Made by a program: the position numbers and the translations under genes | Assembly (NCBI GenBank): GCA_018065695.1 | Contig: JAGHST010000016.1 | Location: 62,001-126,000, forward strand | DNA from: Candidatus Cacconaster caballi | Lineage (GTDB): Bacteria; Bacteroidota; Bacteroidia; Bacteroidales; UBA932 | DNA length: 64,000 nt | Reading direction: 5' to 3' | In this document: positions 14,472-22,934 of the stretch, piece by piece | How the letters are laid out: every line of letters starts with the position of its first letter | Numbering within the stretch: the stretch's first letter is position 1 | The notes under the pieces: generated by a model | Told to the model about the DNA's origin: nothing | What the model saw: only the letters and a program-made list of their open reading frames with translations | Database searches by the model: none

Positions 14472-16166
14472 TTAATTCAAATCATTGTGTCCGCAAGGAT
14501 AGCCGCCGGCACCGACCGGAAGAACACCCTGCGCTCCGCCCAGAGAAACTGCGCGGGCTGCAGCCCTGTTGTTCTCAAACGAATCGGCATATCCGATGAC
14601 AAATGAGCGGAACTGCTTGTGCATCGGCATATTGTCCAAATCATAAGGGTTGCCGAGATATATTCCGTAGAGTCTGTGCTTCTTCGACCATGAAGCGATT
14701 CTTTCAAACTGAGACTTCTCCACGGAAGCGAATCGTTTCGCCCCGCCGGTAGAAGGGCGCGGCTTTCCGCTGTGAAATACCACAATCACGTCCTTATACC
14801 CCTTCAGGGCCTCGCCTATTTCGTCTATCTGCTCAAGTGTGGCATCTCCGGGGATATCGAAACGGTCGAAAGTACCATATTTGCCCAGTTCGGCGGCAAA
14901 CTGTGTACTGGCAGAAGATATGGCGTTGTATGCCACGTATGCCACTTTCCTGCGGCCGTCAAGCCTGAGGGGAAGATGCCTTCCTCCTTTAACGACAGTC
15001 ATCGACACATCGGAAATATGTTGTATCAGACTGTCTGACTCAGGCCTGCAGGCTATGCTCGCGAGACTGTCAATATCTACATATTTGTCATAGGAAGGAG
15101 ATAACATTCCGCACCTCTGTTTGAGTTCAAGCACTTTGCGCACCCTGCCATCAAGATCCGCCTCGCTTGCCTCCCCTTTCTCTATGGCAGTATCAATGGC
15201 ATCGATGGCAGCTTCAACACTCTTGGGCATCAGCAGAATGTCCGCACCTGCAGCATAAGCCGCATAAGCGGCATCCACCCCTCCTGCAGCGACACCTTCC
15301 ATACCGAGAGCATCGGTGATGATTATTCCGTCATATCCGAGTTCTTCGCGCAGCAAACCGGTAACAATAGGTTTGGAAACCGATGCGGGAGTTCCTGTCC
15401 CGTCAAGAGAAGGTACACTCAGATGGCCCACCATAACCATATCCACTCCATCTGCAATCAGACGGCGGAACGGATAGAGTTCAACTCTGTCGAGTCTCTC
15501 CCTGTCGAACAGCAGCACCGGAAGACCCTTGTGAGAATCGACGTCCGTATCTCCGTGACCAGGAAAATGTTTGGCAGAACCGGCCACCCCGGCATCCTTC
15601 ATACCCCTCATATATGCACTTGAAAATTCCGCCACCTTGAACCGGTCCTCTCCGAAAGAGCGAGTGTTGATGACAGGGTTCTTCGGATTGTTGTTTACAT
15701 CCACCACGGGAGCATAATTGCAGAAAATCTTGAGTTGGGCAAGTTCCTCTCCGATGGCCCGGCCAACCTGATAGACAAGCCCGGATTCAGTGAGAGCGCC
15801 CATCTGCATCGCACGCGGGAACTGGTTGAATTCACGGTAGCGCATTGAAGCGCCCCATTCACCGTCTATCGTCACCAGGAGCGGAATGGAAGCACTCTCC
15901 TGAAGACAGTTCACCATTTTCATATTGTCTTCCAGACCGTCATCCATAATGATGATTCCACCAAGGCCGAGGGAACAATACCTTGCCTGAGCAGCCTTTA
16001 CGGAATCAGGTGAATGGGAATCTATGGCATCTATTATTATCTGTGCGATTTTCTGTCTTCTGGTCATACTGCCCAGAAGGTTTTCCACAGAGACCTGTGC
16101 ATCAGTTGAGAATGAAGCAGTCATAAGGCTCACTGCAAGAAGCATCTTTTTGCTCAGTTTGTTCAT
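14472..16166 (-). CDS. Glycoside hydrolase family 3, beta-N-acetylglucosaminidase type
   Basis: 564 residues with a signal peptide (MNKLSKKMLLAVSLMTASFSTDA). The N-terminal barrel carries the NagZ-type motif AKHFPGHGDTDVDSHKGLP (about residues 198-216), which supplies the His-Asp acid/base dyad. The nucleophile Asp is expected in IITDALGME (about 283-291). A smaller alpha/beta domain fills residues 380-564. The probable substrate is N-acetylglucosamine-containing peptidoglycan or glycan. Many Bacteroidales homologues are longer and end in a beta-lactamase-like domain; that domain is absent here. Begins 1 bp after the SpoIIE phosphatase gene stop. Confidence 0.88.
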   Translation of the reverse strand: MNKLSKKMLLAVSLMTASFSTDAQVSVENLLGSMTRRQKIAQIIIDAIDSHSPDSVKAAQARYCSLGLGGIIIMDDGLEDNMKMVNCLQESASIPLLVTIDGEWGASMRYREFNQFPRAMQMGALTESGLVYQVGRAIGEELAQLKIFCNYAPVVDVNNNPKNPVINTRSFGEDRFKVAEFSSAYMRGMKDAGVAGSAKHFPGHGDTDVDSHKGLPVLLFDRERLDRVELYPFRRLIADGVDMVMVGHLSVPSLDGTGTPASVSKPIVTGLLREELGYDGIIITDALGMEGVAAGGVDAAYAAYAAGADILLMPKSVEAAIDAIDTAIEKGEASEADLDGRVRKVLELKQRCGMLSPSYDKYVDIDSLASIACRPESDSLIQHISDVSMTVVKGGRHLPLRLDGRRKVAYVAYNAISSASTQFAAELGKYGTFDRFDIPGDATLEQIDEIGEALKGYKDVIVVFHSGKPRPSTGGAKRFASVEKSQFERIASWSKKHRLYGIYLGNPYDLDNMPMHKQFRSFVIGYADSFENNRAAARAVSLGGAQGVLPVGAGGYPCGHNDLN

Positions 16167-16167
16167 A

Positions 16168-18060
16168 TTACAGTTTGACGGTCAAAACGGTTATATCATC
16201 ATTCTGGTCATTGTCTCCGGTAAATTCACCTACTGATGCCACCAGCGAGGCGGTAACGTCAGCAGACTTCATATCTGAAGGCACCGAAGATGCAAACCCT
16301 ATTATCCTCTCTTCGCCATACTGGCTGAAGTCGCGGGCTTCCGCTTCCGTAATACCGTCGGTGTAGAGTATCAGGCGGCAACCGCGTTCAAGCCGTAATT
16401 TTTCTTCTTCATATTCGAATTCAGGGAAGAGTCCGACAGCGATATTGCTCTTTGCCTTCAGAAACTCAGCCCTGCCATCAGGCCTGATAACTACAATCGG
16501 ATTGTGACCTCCGTTGCAATACTCCATTTCAAGAGTGTCGAGATTGATTCGGGCGACGAACATCGTAGCGAACATACCGGTATTGTTGCCTTCACTCACA
16601 TTCTTATTGATGGTCTTCATCACGTCCTTGAGTGGAAAACCCATATTTGCAATGAAGCGGTATGCATATCTGAGAATGGCCATATAAAGGGCGGCAGGTA
16701 CACCTTTGCCGGAAACATCCCCGATGGCAATGTTAAGCCACCTGTCCTTGACAAAGAAATCGTAAAGGTCTCCGCCCACCTCCTTGGCCGGTGATACCGT
16801 CGCATGGAGGTCGAAATCCTCGGATTCAGGGAAATCGGTGGAAACCATATTCAGCTGAATCTGCCTTGCGATGTTGAGTTCGCTTTCATACCTTTCGTTT
16901 GAAGCGGTGCTTGCTTTCAATTCCTTGATATAGCGATTGATGGAGAGTTGCAGATACATCAGCGAATCGTGCAGATGCTTTATTTCGTCATCCGAATCCA
17001 CTTCAGGCAGAGCGGCATTGAAAAATCCGCGGGAGATATTCATCGCGGTATAGGTGAATTCGGTCAATGGTGCAGTAACGCGGCGGATTGTCTTTCTGCT
17101 GGCGAAATATAGTGTCACAAGACCTGCCACGACCACTACCAACAGATATTTGACGATATCGTTCAGAGATTTGAACATATCCTTGAACGAGCAGACCATA
17201 AGGGCCGACCATCCGTTCTGGAAAGGAGCATATGCACCGTAGTAGCCGTTCAGACCGTTCTTCACTTTCACGAAGTTTTCCTCACCGGAGAGCATCCGCA
17301 TGCCTATGGTCTTCAACATGGGAATTTCTTCCGCTTCAGCGATTGAGAAAATCGTTTCGCGCAGTATCTTGTCCTTATCAGGATGGGAAATGAAAGCGGC
17401 GTTCCTGCCGATGACTGTCATATACGAATTGGCGTAGGGCTTCATTTCGGATATGATTTCATTCAGCCATTCGAGGTCGACGTCTGTCTTAAGCACCCCT
17501 ATGAACTCTCCTTTCCGGTCGTATAGAGGCTTGCTGTATGTAGTGACAATCTTGCCCGTTCCTTCCGAATCATACGAAGGTTCACTCCAGACGCTTTTAC
17601 CCAGAAGCCTCGGAATCTGATACCAGTCCAGAGTGCGATAGTCATAGTTTAAATCTCCCAACTGCTTGAACTCCAGAGTATCAGCTTGAGGCAACCAGAG
17701 TACCAGAGGCATACATTTGAAAGAGTTGTTGTAGCCTTTGAACGGCTCGAAGGCCAGTGCGCAGGAAGTGATGAGTTCACTTCCGTTCACCACGGAGGAT
17801 ATAAGATCTGCAACCTCCTTCTGTGCGTATCTTTTTTCCTGTCCGGAAAGTATCTCAACTACAGTCTGTACCTCAGTCAGGGACTTTTCCACTTCCAGAA
17901 TTACGTTATCCACGGATTTGGTTGCCGTCGTCTTGACCTCCTCCCTTATGGCGATGTATGAGAATATGGCAACGACCACAATGGCCAGCAGAAAAACAAG
18001 GAAGGATATCCTGAGGATACGCCGGCTAAGGCGCTGTGATATGGACGCAATCGCACTCAT
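16168..18060 (-). CDS. Membrane sensor with Cache domain, HAMP and SpoIIE-type PP2C phosphatase
   Basis: 630 residues. A membrane helix lies at about 17-37 and an extracytoplasmic sensor of the double-Cache type at about 40-300 (conserved DYRTLDWYQIPR, GVLKTDVDLEWL). A second helix lies at about 305-325, then HAMP and a short coiled linker to about 425. A SpoIIE/RsbU-like phosphatase fills about 430-630. Metal-binding residues are visible in VSPAKEVGGDLYDFF, IAIGDVSGKGVPAALYMA, YCNGGHNP, LILYTDGITEA and NDDITVLTVKL. Such proteins dephosphorylate anti-anti-sigma (STAS) partners; none is encoded in this window. It overlaps the upstream binding-protein gene by 4 bp, suggesting the two form a sensing unit. 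Confidence 0.92.
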   Translation of the reverse strand: MSAIASISQRLSRRILRISFLVFLLAIVVVAIFSYIAIREEVKTTATKSVDNVILEVEKSLTEVQTVVEILSGQEKRYAQKEVADLISSVVNGSELITSCALAFEPFKGYNNSFKCMPLVLWLPQADTLEFKQLGDLNYDYRTLDWYQIPRLLGKSVWSEPSYDSEGTGKIVTTYSKPLYDRKGEFIGVLKTDVDLEWLNEIISEMKPYANSYMTVIGRNAAFISHPDKDKILRETIFSIAEAEEIPMLKTIGMRMLSGEENFVKVKNGLNGYYGAYAPFQNGWSALMVCSFKDMFKSLNDIVKYLLVVVVAGLVTLYFASRKTIRRVTAPLTEFTYTAMNISRGFFNAALPEVDSDDEIKHLHDSLMYLQLSINRYIKELKASTASNERYESELNIARQIQLNMVSTDFPESEDFDLHATVSPAKEVGGDLYDFFVKDRWLNIAIGDVSGKGVPAALYMAILRYAYRFIANMGFPLKDVMKTINKNVSEGNNTGMFATMFVARINLDTLEMEYCNGGHNPIVVIRPDGRAEFLKAKSNIAVGLFPEFEYEEEKLRLERGCRLILYTDGITEAEARDFSQYGEERIIGFASSVPSDMKSADVTASLVASVGEFTGDNDQNDDITVLTVKL

Positions 18061-19013
18061 CTGACAAAATCTTCGTATTTGATTGTTCCCGAAATCAGTC
18101 CTATGGAAGAGGATTCATTCTTCATCTTGTTGAATGTCGAAGCTTTGAGCGGTGCAAAATCGCGTTTGCCCGTCTCGGGATTGATCTGCAGTTTCAGAAT
18201 CTCTTCAAGCATAAGTTTCTGTTGGATTCTGTTCTTGTGGTAATTGTTCGCCTTGATGTATTTCATCACAATATCGAGAGTCTCTTCCTCGTGGGATGCA
18301 GCATATATCCAACCTTTCCTGCTGGCCTGAAGGAACTTGTCAACAACTGACCTCTTTGTCTCGAGGAATGTCCTGTTGGCGAACAGCGCATCCTGCGGAA
18401 AATCGTATCCGATGTTGGCAAACCGCACTACATTGTTCTCCGGGATGTCGCCCATAGCCATTTTCAAGTCTATGAACTCACTGAAACTGTAACATAGGGT
18501 TGCATCGATGGCCTTGCTGATAAAGAGATTGACACCGCTGTTGAAATAGATCCATTCCCAATTCATTCCGTATTTTTTGGCAAGCATATCCGCCTCCTGT
18601 CCGAAGCCGGATTTCCACCGTCCGACCCTGCTGCCGGTCACCTTTTTCAGATCCACGTTAGTCAGATCGCTATGGCTGACCAGAATCATAGCGCTGCGCT
18701 GAGAAGAAAGAAATATGTTGGCAATGTCCAGATTGTTGTTCACTGTCTCTATGAACCCCTGCAGGAGCATTGAGGTGGCGATGTCAGCCATTCCTGTAGA
18801 AAGAGCGTCAAGAGGCGATCCTGCCGCATTCGGACTCCAGTGTTTCATATCCACCTCCAGACCAGCTTCAGCATAGAATCCCTTGTCAAGCGCAACATAA
18901 TAGCCTGCGAACTGGGCCTGAGGCTCCCAGTTGACCAGGAAGTTGACCTTCTGTGAAAACCCTGACGAAATGCTCACCAACAGGGCAAATGCAAACAGCA
19001 CTGTCTTTTTCAT
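18057..19013 (-). CDS. NMT1/THI5-like periplasmic substrate-binding protein
   Basis: 318 residues with a cleavable signal peptide (MKKTVLFAFALLVSISSGFSQ). The mature protein has the NMT1/SsuA-like pattern: VNFLVNWEPQAQFAGYYVALDKGFY, GLEVDMKHW and MADIATSMLLQGFIE. Such proteins bind aminopyrimidines, sulfonates, taurine or aromatic ligands for ABC import. No permease or ATPase gene lies nearby. Instead it overlaps a Cache/SpoIIE phosphatase gene (4 bp) and a lipid-kinase-like gene (4 bp). Inference: it may present a ligand to the sensor rather than feed a transporter. Confidence 0.85.
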   Translation of the reverse strand: MKKTVLFAFALLVSISSGFSQKVNFLVNWEPQAQFAGYYVALDKGFYAEAGLEVDMKHWSPNAAGSPLDALSTGMADIATSMLLQGFIETVNNNLDIANIFLSSQRSAMILVSHSDLTNVDLKKVTGSRVGRWKSGFGQEADMLAKKYGMNWEWIYFNSGVNLFISKAIDATLCYSFSEFIDLKMAMGDIPENNVVRFANIGYDFPQDALFANRTFLETKRSVVDKFLQASRKGWIYAASHEEETLDIVMKYIKANNYHKNRIQQKLMLEEILKLQINPETGKRDFAPLKASTFNKMKNESSSIGLISGTIKYEDFVR

Positions 19014-19900
19014 TCGGCTTTCGGCAATATCAGTGTTATGGATTTTTCAAGGACATCTATCCTGAAGGATGAGGATGCGATGATTTCTCCGTCAAGTGAC
19101 AAGTATATCAGATCATTCGACTTCAATTCAACGTGGCGTGCGCGCCTGTACTTTATGAAGAGACGGCAGAACCAATTATCCAGATGAAGGCCCTTCTCAT
19201 ATTTTCTAATGACAATCGCAACGAAAGCCAGAATCATAGGCTTCATCACCATAACCTCCATCAGACCGTCGTCATCCACTGCACGGGGAGCGGACAGATA
19301 TCTTCCGGCACTGTACTTTCCGTTCGCCAGGGTGCCGAGCAGGACAGCTCTCCTGTTCATTCTTTCGCCATCTGCATATACGGTCATCCGATTGTATCTG
19401 TACCGGAAAAGAGATGAAAGAACCGCCTTCTTGTAGGCATTCTCAACACCTTTTCTTATGTTGTAGTCAGCAAGGACAGCTGCGTATGCACCGAGTCCGA
19501 ACTCAATCAGATTCAATGAGAAGTTATCATTGGCCCTTATGATGTCAACTTTCTTCCTTTCGCCGGCAAGAAGAGCTTTGAGGGAGTGGAAATCCCTTTC
19601 CGGATAACATTTGGTATAGTCGTTGGTTCCACCGAAATTCAGGATAGCCAGATATTTGTTTTCACGTCCGGCAAGGGCGGATGCAACTTCGTTGGCAGTA
19701 CCTGCCCCTCCGCAAGCCACAAAACAGACCTCATCTTTCGGATTCAGGTCGCAATGCATATTCACGAATCTGGTTGCGTCGCCCAACCCGCGGGAAACGA
19801 AGAACTGTCTTTCAATGTCGACGCCCTCCAACATTCCGTCAAGCTCCGGGCGGATATGGGATTTGTCACTGCGACCGTTTATGATGAAATAATAGAGCAT
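19010..19900 (-). CDS. Diacylglycerol-kinase-family protein with altered nucleotide motif
   Basis: 296 residues, cytosolic, with no signal peptide. It aligns with the DAGK catalytic/YegS family: FIINGRSD at the start, VACGGAGTANEVASAL where the family has GGDGTxNEV, and NFGGTNDYTK where it has (L/P)GTGNDFA. GLGAYAAVLA, LANGKYSAGRY and YLSLDGEII are in the expected order. The Asp of GGDGT, important for ATP/metal handling, is Ala here, so kinase activity is doubtful. It opens the run with the binding protein and SpoIIE genes, with the 3' end overlapping the next start by 4 bp. A regulator or lipid-binding role is possible. Confidence 0.8.
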   Translation of the reverse strand: MLYYFIINGRSDKSHIRPELDGMLEGVDIERQFFVSRGLGDATRFVNMHCDLNPKDEVCFVACGGAGTANEVASALAGRENKYLAILNFGGTNDYTKCYPERDFHSLKALLAGERKKVDIIRANDNFSLNLIEFGLGAYAAVLADYNIRKGVENAYKKAVLSSLFRYRYNRMTVYADGERMNRRAVLLGTLANGKYSAGRYLSAPRAVDDDGLMEVMVMKPMILAFVAIVIRKYEKGLHLDNWFCRLFIKYRRARHVELKSNDLIYLSLDGEIIASSSFRIDVLEKSITLILPKAE

Positions 19901-19943
19901 GACGCGGCTGTTTTTCCTTCAACTTGTAAAGATAGGAAAAATC

Positions 19944-20135
19944 TTATTTCACGCAAAATTCACCGTCATCTCCCAAAACAATCCAATCTCCCTCATTGAC
20001 TGTTATATATCCTTCCTTTGTCCAGAGAGACAGCATATTGAATCCCATACAGAAATAGGGTGCAAGCACCCTATTTCCACAAAACTCCTTTATTTCGGGA
20101 TAATTTGTCCCGGTATATTGTACAGAGGAGGCCAT
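19944..20135 (-). CDS. Small PGDYG-like protein translationally coupled to dnaK
   Basis: 63 residues. The ATG overlaps the dnaK stop as TAATG, a typical re-initiation junction. The sequence (VQYTGTNYPEIKEFCG, then EGYITVNEGDWIVLGDDGEF) resembles small phage and bacterial proteins with a C-terminal V..GDWI(V/I)...G.F motif (PGDYG type). These have no assigned biochemical function. The end at 19944 is 43 bp from the lipid-kinase-like gene, so that gene and those after it could be part of the same transcript. Confidence 0.6.
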   Translation of the reverse strand: MASSVQYTGTNYPEIKEFCGNRVLAPYFCMGFNMLSLWTKEGYITVNEGDWIVLGDDGEFCVK

Positions 20136-22057
20136 TATTTCACCTCTTCGTAATCGACGTCCTGAGGCTCCGGATTGCCGTCGTTCTGAGAACCCTGAGG
20201 TCCCTGCTGTGCGCCCGGATTGAAACCGGCGCCTGCGCCTGCCCCGCCGGCCTGTGCAGCCTTTGCCATATCCTCACTCGCTGCGTGCCAAGCATTGTTG
20301 AGAGATTCCATAGCCTTGTCGATGGCAGCCACGTCCTGGCTCTTGTGAGCCTCCTTCAATTGACCCAGAGCGGTTTCGATGGCCCCTTTCTTGTCTGCAG
20401 GAATCTTGTCTCCATAGTCCTTGAGGTTCTTCTCGGACTGGAATATCATGGCGTCGGCACCGTTGATTTTGTCGATGCGATCCTTTTCAGCCTTGTCAGC
20501 AGCTTCGTTGGCCTTAGCCTCGTCGCGCATTCTCTTGATTTCATCTTCGGAAAGACCTGAAGATGCTTCAATACGGATCTTCTGTTCCTTGCCCGTAGCC
20601 TTGTCCTTTGCCGATACGTTGAGAATGCCGTTGGCGTCTATGTCGAAGGTCACTTCAATCTGAGGCACGCCGCGCGGAGCCGGAGTGATGCCGTCGAGAT
20701 GGAAGTTGCCGATTGTCTTGTTGTCACGGGCCATCGAGCGTTCTCCCTGAAGAACGTGAATCTCAACGGAAGGCTGGTTGTCGGATGCAGTGCTGAACAC
20801 CTCACTCTTCTTCGTCGGTATGGTTGTATTGGCATCGATGAGTTTGGTCATCACCCCGCCGAGAGTCTCGATACCGAGAGAAAGAGGTGTCACGTCGAGA
20901 AGAAGGACATCTTTCACCTCACCTGCGAGCACACCGCCCTGGATAGAAGCCCCCACTGCAACTACTTCATCTGGATTGACACCCTTGTTCGGAGCCTTTC
21001 CGAAGAATTTTTCAACTATGGCCTGAACTGCAGGAATACGGGTAGAACCGCCCACAAGCAGGATTTCATCGATGTCGGAAGTCTGAAGGCCGGCATCGCT
21101 CAGTGCCTTGCGGCAAGGTTCGATGGTCGCCTGAATGAGATCGTCGCAGAGAGCTTCGAACTTGGCGCGGCTCAGACTCTTTACGAGATGTTTCGGCACA
21201 CCGCCCACCGCTGTGATGTACGGAAGGTTTATTTCGGTGGATGTCTGGTTGGAGAGTTCTATCTTCGCCTTTTCGGCAGCCTCTTTGAGGCGCTGGAGGG
21301 CCATAGGGTCCTTGCGAAGGTCCATACCGTCATTCTCGGATGCAAATTCGGATGCGAGGAAGTCTATGATCTTGTGGTCGAAGTCATCACCTCCAAGGTG
21401 AGTGTCACCATTTGTGGACTTCACTTCAAAAACGCCGTCTCCGAGTTCGAGAATAGAGATATCGAACGTTCCGCCGCCGAGGTCGAACACAGCCACCTTC
21501 ATATCCTTGTTTTTCTTGTCGAGGCCGTATGCAAGAGCTGCGGCAGTAGGCTCGTTGATGATTCTCTTCACCTTGAGGCCCGCAATTTCGCCCGCTTCCT
21601 TTGTCGCCTGACGCTGGGAATCGCTGAAGTATGCAGGAACGGTGATGACAGCCTCATCCACACTTGTACCGAGATAGTCTTCGGCTGTCTTCTTCATCTT
21701 CTGAAGCACCATTGCGCTGATTTCCTGAGGTGAGTAGAGTTTGCCGTCTATATCCACGCGAGGAGTGTTGTTGTCGCCCCTGACCACCTTGTAGGATACG
21801 CGTTCAGCCTCTTTTGCAATCCTGTCGTAAGTTTCACCCATAAATCTCTTTATGGAGAAGATGGTCTTCAGAGGGTTGGTGATGGCCTGGCGTTTTGCGG
21901 GGTCTCCGATTTTACGTTCTCCCCCTTCGGCGAATGCCACTACTGAAGGAGTTGTGCGCTTTCCTTCGCTGTTGATGATAACTGACGGTTCGTTGCCTTC
22001 CATTACAGCAACGCAGGAATTGGTTGTTCCAAGGTCAATGCCAATGATTTTTCCCAT
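20135..22057 (-). CDS. dnaK: Molecular chaperone DnaK (Hsp70)
   Basis: 640 residues, full length. ATP-driven folding chaperone. N-terminal [14 protein letters not shown] (phosphate 1), [42 protein letters not shown] (phosphate 2) and [12 protein letters not shown] (adenosine) mark the ATPase. The substrate-binding domain starts around [14 protein letters not shown], and the lid ends in a Gly/Gln-rich linker and [12 protein letters not shown]. No grpE or dnaJ lies beside it. An inverted repeat upstream (22160-22174) may be the heat-shock control site. Confidence 0.98.
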   Translation of the reverse strand: MGKIIGIDLGTTNSCVAVMEGNEPSVIINSEGKRTTPSVVAFAEGGERKIGDPAKRQAITNPLKTIFSIKRFMGETYDRIAKEAERVSYKVVRGDNNTPRVDIDGKLYSPQEISAMVLQKMKKTAEDYLGTSVDEAVITVPAYFSDSQRQATKEAGEIAGLKVKRIINEPTAAALAYGLDKKNKDMKVAVFDLGGGTFDISILELGDGVFEVKSTNGDTHLGGDDFDHKIIDFLASEFASENDGMDLRKDPMALQRLKEAAEKAKIELSNQTSTEINLPYITAVGGVPKHLVKSLSRAKFEALCDDLIQATIEPCRKALSDAGLQTSDIDEILLVGGSTRIPAVQAIVEKFFGKAPNKGVNPDEVVAVGASIQGGVLAGEVKDVLLLDVTPLSLGIETLGGVMTKLIDANTTIPTKKSEVFSTASDNQPSVEIHVLQGERSMARDNKTIGNFHLDGITPAPRGVPQIEVTFDIDANGILNVSAKDKATGKEQKIRIEASSGLSEDEIKRMRDEAKANEAADKAEKDRIDKINGADAMIFQSEKNLKDYGDKIPADKKGAIETALGQLKEAHKSQDVAAIDKAMESLNNAWHAASEDMAKAAQAGGAGAGAGFNPGAQQGPQGSQNDGNPEPQDVDYEEVK

Positions 22058-22159
22058 AATTTTTTCTCCTATTTTTTATTTTTATTGTCTTTTTTTCCGG
22101 CCGGTTCCTTTTCCGGCTCCGCCTACTGTGTAAACGAAGATTATGCCAATCTTCCAGGA

Positions 22160-22174
22160 CTGACAAAGTGTCAG
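22160..22174. promoter_or_regulatory. CTGACA-AAG-TGTCAG inverted repeat upstream of dnaK
   Basis: Perfect 6-bp arms separated by 3 bp, 103 bp upstream of the dnaK start and about 35 bp before the divergent RluA-type promoter box. The only intergenic space between these genes is 22058-22220. The position suits a stress-regulator or alternative-promoter site. The rest of the dnaK leader is a pyrimidine-rich stretch. Confidence 0.45.
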
Positions 22175-22208
22175 TTCAAATTGATGTATCTCATTACCGA
22201 TATTATCC

Positions 22209-22216
22209 TAACTTTG
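22209..22216 (+). promoter_or_regulatory. -7 promoter box, likely leaderless start of the pseudouridine synthase
   Basis: TAACTTTG matches TAnnTTTG. The ATG at 22221 is 5 nt after its last G, so the transcript start coincides with the start codon. Confidence 0.6.
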
Positions 22217-22220
22217 CAGT

Positions 22221-22928
22221 ATGATTTACAAACAACTGACTGATGAAGAGTTTGACGACCTGGCGGGACGCATTCTCTACGAAGACAACCATTTGCTGAT
22301 AATCAACAAGCGCAGCGGCGAAATCGTGCAGGGAGACAAAACCGGAGACGAGCCCCTCAGCGAAAAGATGAAAGCATTCATCGCCCTGCGAGACAGCAAG
22401 CCGGGCCACGTATTCATGGGAGTTCCACACAGACTGGATCGCCCGGTGAGCGGAATATGCGTACTGGCCAAGACTTCAAAGGCGCTGGAGCGTCTGAACG
22501 AAGCGTTCCGCAACGGAGAAGTCCACAAGACATACTGGGCTCTGTGTTGCGCCAGGCCCGTTCCGGAGGAAGGCCGGCTGGAAAGCCTTATGGTCAGAAA
22601 CGAAAAGCAGAACAAGTCATATATCGTCGATGAAGGAAGTGCCCGCAGCAAAGATGCGAAAAAAGCCGTTCTGCGCTACAGACTGCTCAAGAGCACCGAC
22701 AGATATTTTCTGGTGGAGGTTCAACTGCTGACAGGACGCCACCATCAGATTCGCTGCCAGCTTGCCTCGATTGGATGTCCCATCAAAGGCGATTTGAAAT
22801 ACGGTGCGCCGCGCTCCAACAGGGACGGAGGCATATCTCTTCACGCCAGAAGCCTTTCACTCACCCACCCTACCACGAAAGAAACTGTCACAGTTGAAGC
22901 GCCGCTTGACTGGAAACCCATAATCTGA
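22221..22928 (+). CDS. RluA-family 23S rRNA/tRNA pseudouridine synthase
   Basis: 235 residues; a catalytic domain without the N-terminal S4 domain. It converts specific uridines in RNA to pseudouridine. The core motif MGVPHRLDRPVSGICVLAKTS carries the catalytic Asp (HRLDxxxSG). Later signatures are KTYWALCCARP and LLTGRHHQIRCQLASIGCPIKGDLKYGA. The target RNA cannot be assigned. The aminopeptidase gene starts 6 bp after the stop. Confidence 0.93.
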   Translation: MIYKQLTDEEFDDLAGRILYEDNHLLIINKRSGEIVQGDKTGDEPLSEKMKAFIALRDSKPGHVFMGVPHRLDRPVSGICVLAKTSKALERLNEAFRNGEVHKTYWALCCARPVPEEGRLESLMVRNEKQNKSYIVDEGSARSKDAKKAVLRYRLLKSTDRYFLVEVQLLTGRHHQIRCQLASIGCPIKGDLKYGAPRSNRDGGISLHARSLSLTHPTTKETVTVEAPLDWKPII

Positions 22929-22934
22929 CATAGT

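Noticed and set aside
20699-21733. 344-codon plus-strand ORF opposite dnaK
   Set aside because: Long antisense frames are common over strongly codon-biased dnaK; the translation has no family features.
22058-22220. Riboswitch or tRNA in the dnaK leader
   Set aside because: No conserved aptamer core or cloverleaf could be drawn; only the short inverted repeat and a pyrimidine-rich leader are visible.
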